DNA of 18,092 nucleotides from Larix sibirica (lineage: Eukaryota > Streptophyta > Pinopsida > Pinales > Pinaceae). The DNA is taken from the NCBI GenBank assembly GCA_004151065.3, contig NWUY0300007482.1:25253-43344 (forward strand). The letters are read 5' to 3'. The notes below the pieces were generated by a model, which had not been told where the DNA came from, did no database searches, and saw only the letters and a program-made list of their open reading frames with translations. The position numbers and the translations under genes are program-made. The stretch's first letter is position 1. Each line of letters opens with the position of its first letter. Below, in pieces: positions 17,750-18,092 of the stretch.

Positions 17750-17840
17750 AACACAATTCCGTCCATACAGATGCGTTTCTTGCGAGGGAAACGCGTTTCC
17801 GGTATGGATGGCGTCTGTACGACACGTTTCCGGAAACAAA
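17750..17840. repeat. CpG-rich cluster of nested palindromes
   Basis: Within 90 bases are GGAAACGCGTTTCC (17787-17800, a perfect 14-bp palindrome), GTTTCCGGAAAC (17826-17837, perfect 12-bp), GCGTTTC/GAAACGC (17773-17779 with 17788-17794) and TCCATAC/GTATGGA (17762-17768 with 17802-17808). About a dozen CpG sites occur here and in the few bases before it, in a window otherwise nearly free of CpG. This may be the end of a young DNA element or a regulatory cluster in the flippase intron. I cannot outline a full element. Confidence 0.6.
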
Positions 17841-17860
17841 AATGCCCCTCAGCACTTTAA

Positions 17861-18031
17861 AACATTTTTTTTAACTTTACTTTTGAGTTAGTCCTATCTC
17901 TTGTTGCCCTGAATATTGAGAAACCTAGAAGTGGAATTGGCCTTTTTTCTTCCATGCTACATTCCACTGTTGAGCGTGCTTCTTGTTCTATTTTTGAGGA
18001 AGACTATGAAGATGAGGATGATGACTATTAG
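17861..18031 (+). other. Short open frame with acidic tail, unrecognised
   Basis: A 56-codon plus-strand frame lies between a TAA (17858-17860) and a TAG (18029-18031). It reads LNIEKPRSGIGLFSSMLHST, then VERASCSIFEEDYEDEDDDY. The Asp/Glu-rich end looks like the tail of a real protein, but there is no start codon at the left end and the family is unknown. It runs opposite to the flippase exon and begins just after the palindrome cluster, so it could be the coding end of an inserted element. Confidence 0.25.
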
Positions 18032-18092
18032 TATTAGTCTTTGACTGTTTCAATCTTCAGTTTTTGCCAGCTTTTCTCATGTTTTAGTTATG

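Noticed and set aside
1-18092. tRNA, rRNA or organelle-derived DNA
   Set aside because: No conserved tRNA or rRNA blocks were seen on either strand; the TGGTATCA motifs are primer binding sites rather than tRNA genes.

Overview
This is eukaryotic nuclear DNA, almost certainly from a seed plant with a large, repeat-rich genome. A gymnosperm is a plausible guess, but the sequence alone does not settle it. There is no bacterial gene organisation, operon or CRISPR array. The window is AT-rich, poor in CpG, and filled mostly with old, broken LTR retrotransposons. The only piece of a host gene I recognise is one 107-bp exon on the minus strand (17507-17613). It encodes part of an ALA3-like P4-ATPase (phospholipid flippase) and has good splice signals on both sides. 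If that gene is intact, everything from 17506 down to base 1 would be intron, or intron plus later exons that I cannot find.

Layout. 1-2440: no gene; one hairpin and one primer-binding-site-like motif. 2460-3868 (-): a decayed Ty3/gypsy gag (basic start, gag core, degenerate zinc knuckle) followed by an aspartic protease remnant. 4000-5390: pyrimidine-rich, non-coding. 5395-5611: a run of short hairpins with five-base loops. 5873-7394 (+): element A, a deleted Ty3/gypsy element with both LTRs, a tRNA-Met-type primer binding site, an integrase/chromodomain tail and an internal tandem duplication. 8180-8923 (+): a 248-codon frame broken by two TGA codons, family not recognised. 9348-11170 (+): element B, with a 5' LTR of the same family as A, a primer binding site, a 72-bp tandem repeat and a gag fragment. 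11171-11492 (-): a second gag fragment in inverted orientation. 11496-12168: a tandem duplication with a strong hairpin. 12401-15446: a 3.05-kb non-coding TG...CA unit with a near-perfect 5-bp target duplication, probably a very long solo LTR or a non-autonomous LTR element. 15720-16417 (-): a third gag copy (element C). 16799-17284 (-): a further decayed frame just upstream of it. 17507-17613 (-): the ALA3-like exon. 17750-17840: a CpG-rich cluster of palindromes. 17861-18031 (+): a short acidic open frame.

The parts do not form a working pathway. The picture is a host intron, or a former gene region, loaded with nested retroelements of several ages. The most useful points for a second look are the orphan flippase exon, the CpG-rich palindrome cluster beside it, the hairpin array at 5.4-5.6 kb, the 3-kb non-coding element, and the two unrecognised decayed frames. 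I did not find convincing evidence of a new, functional biological system.
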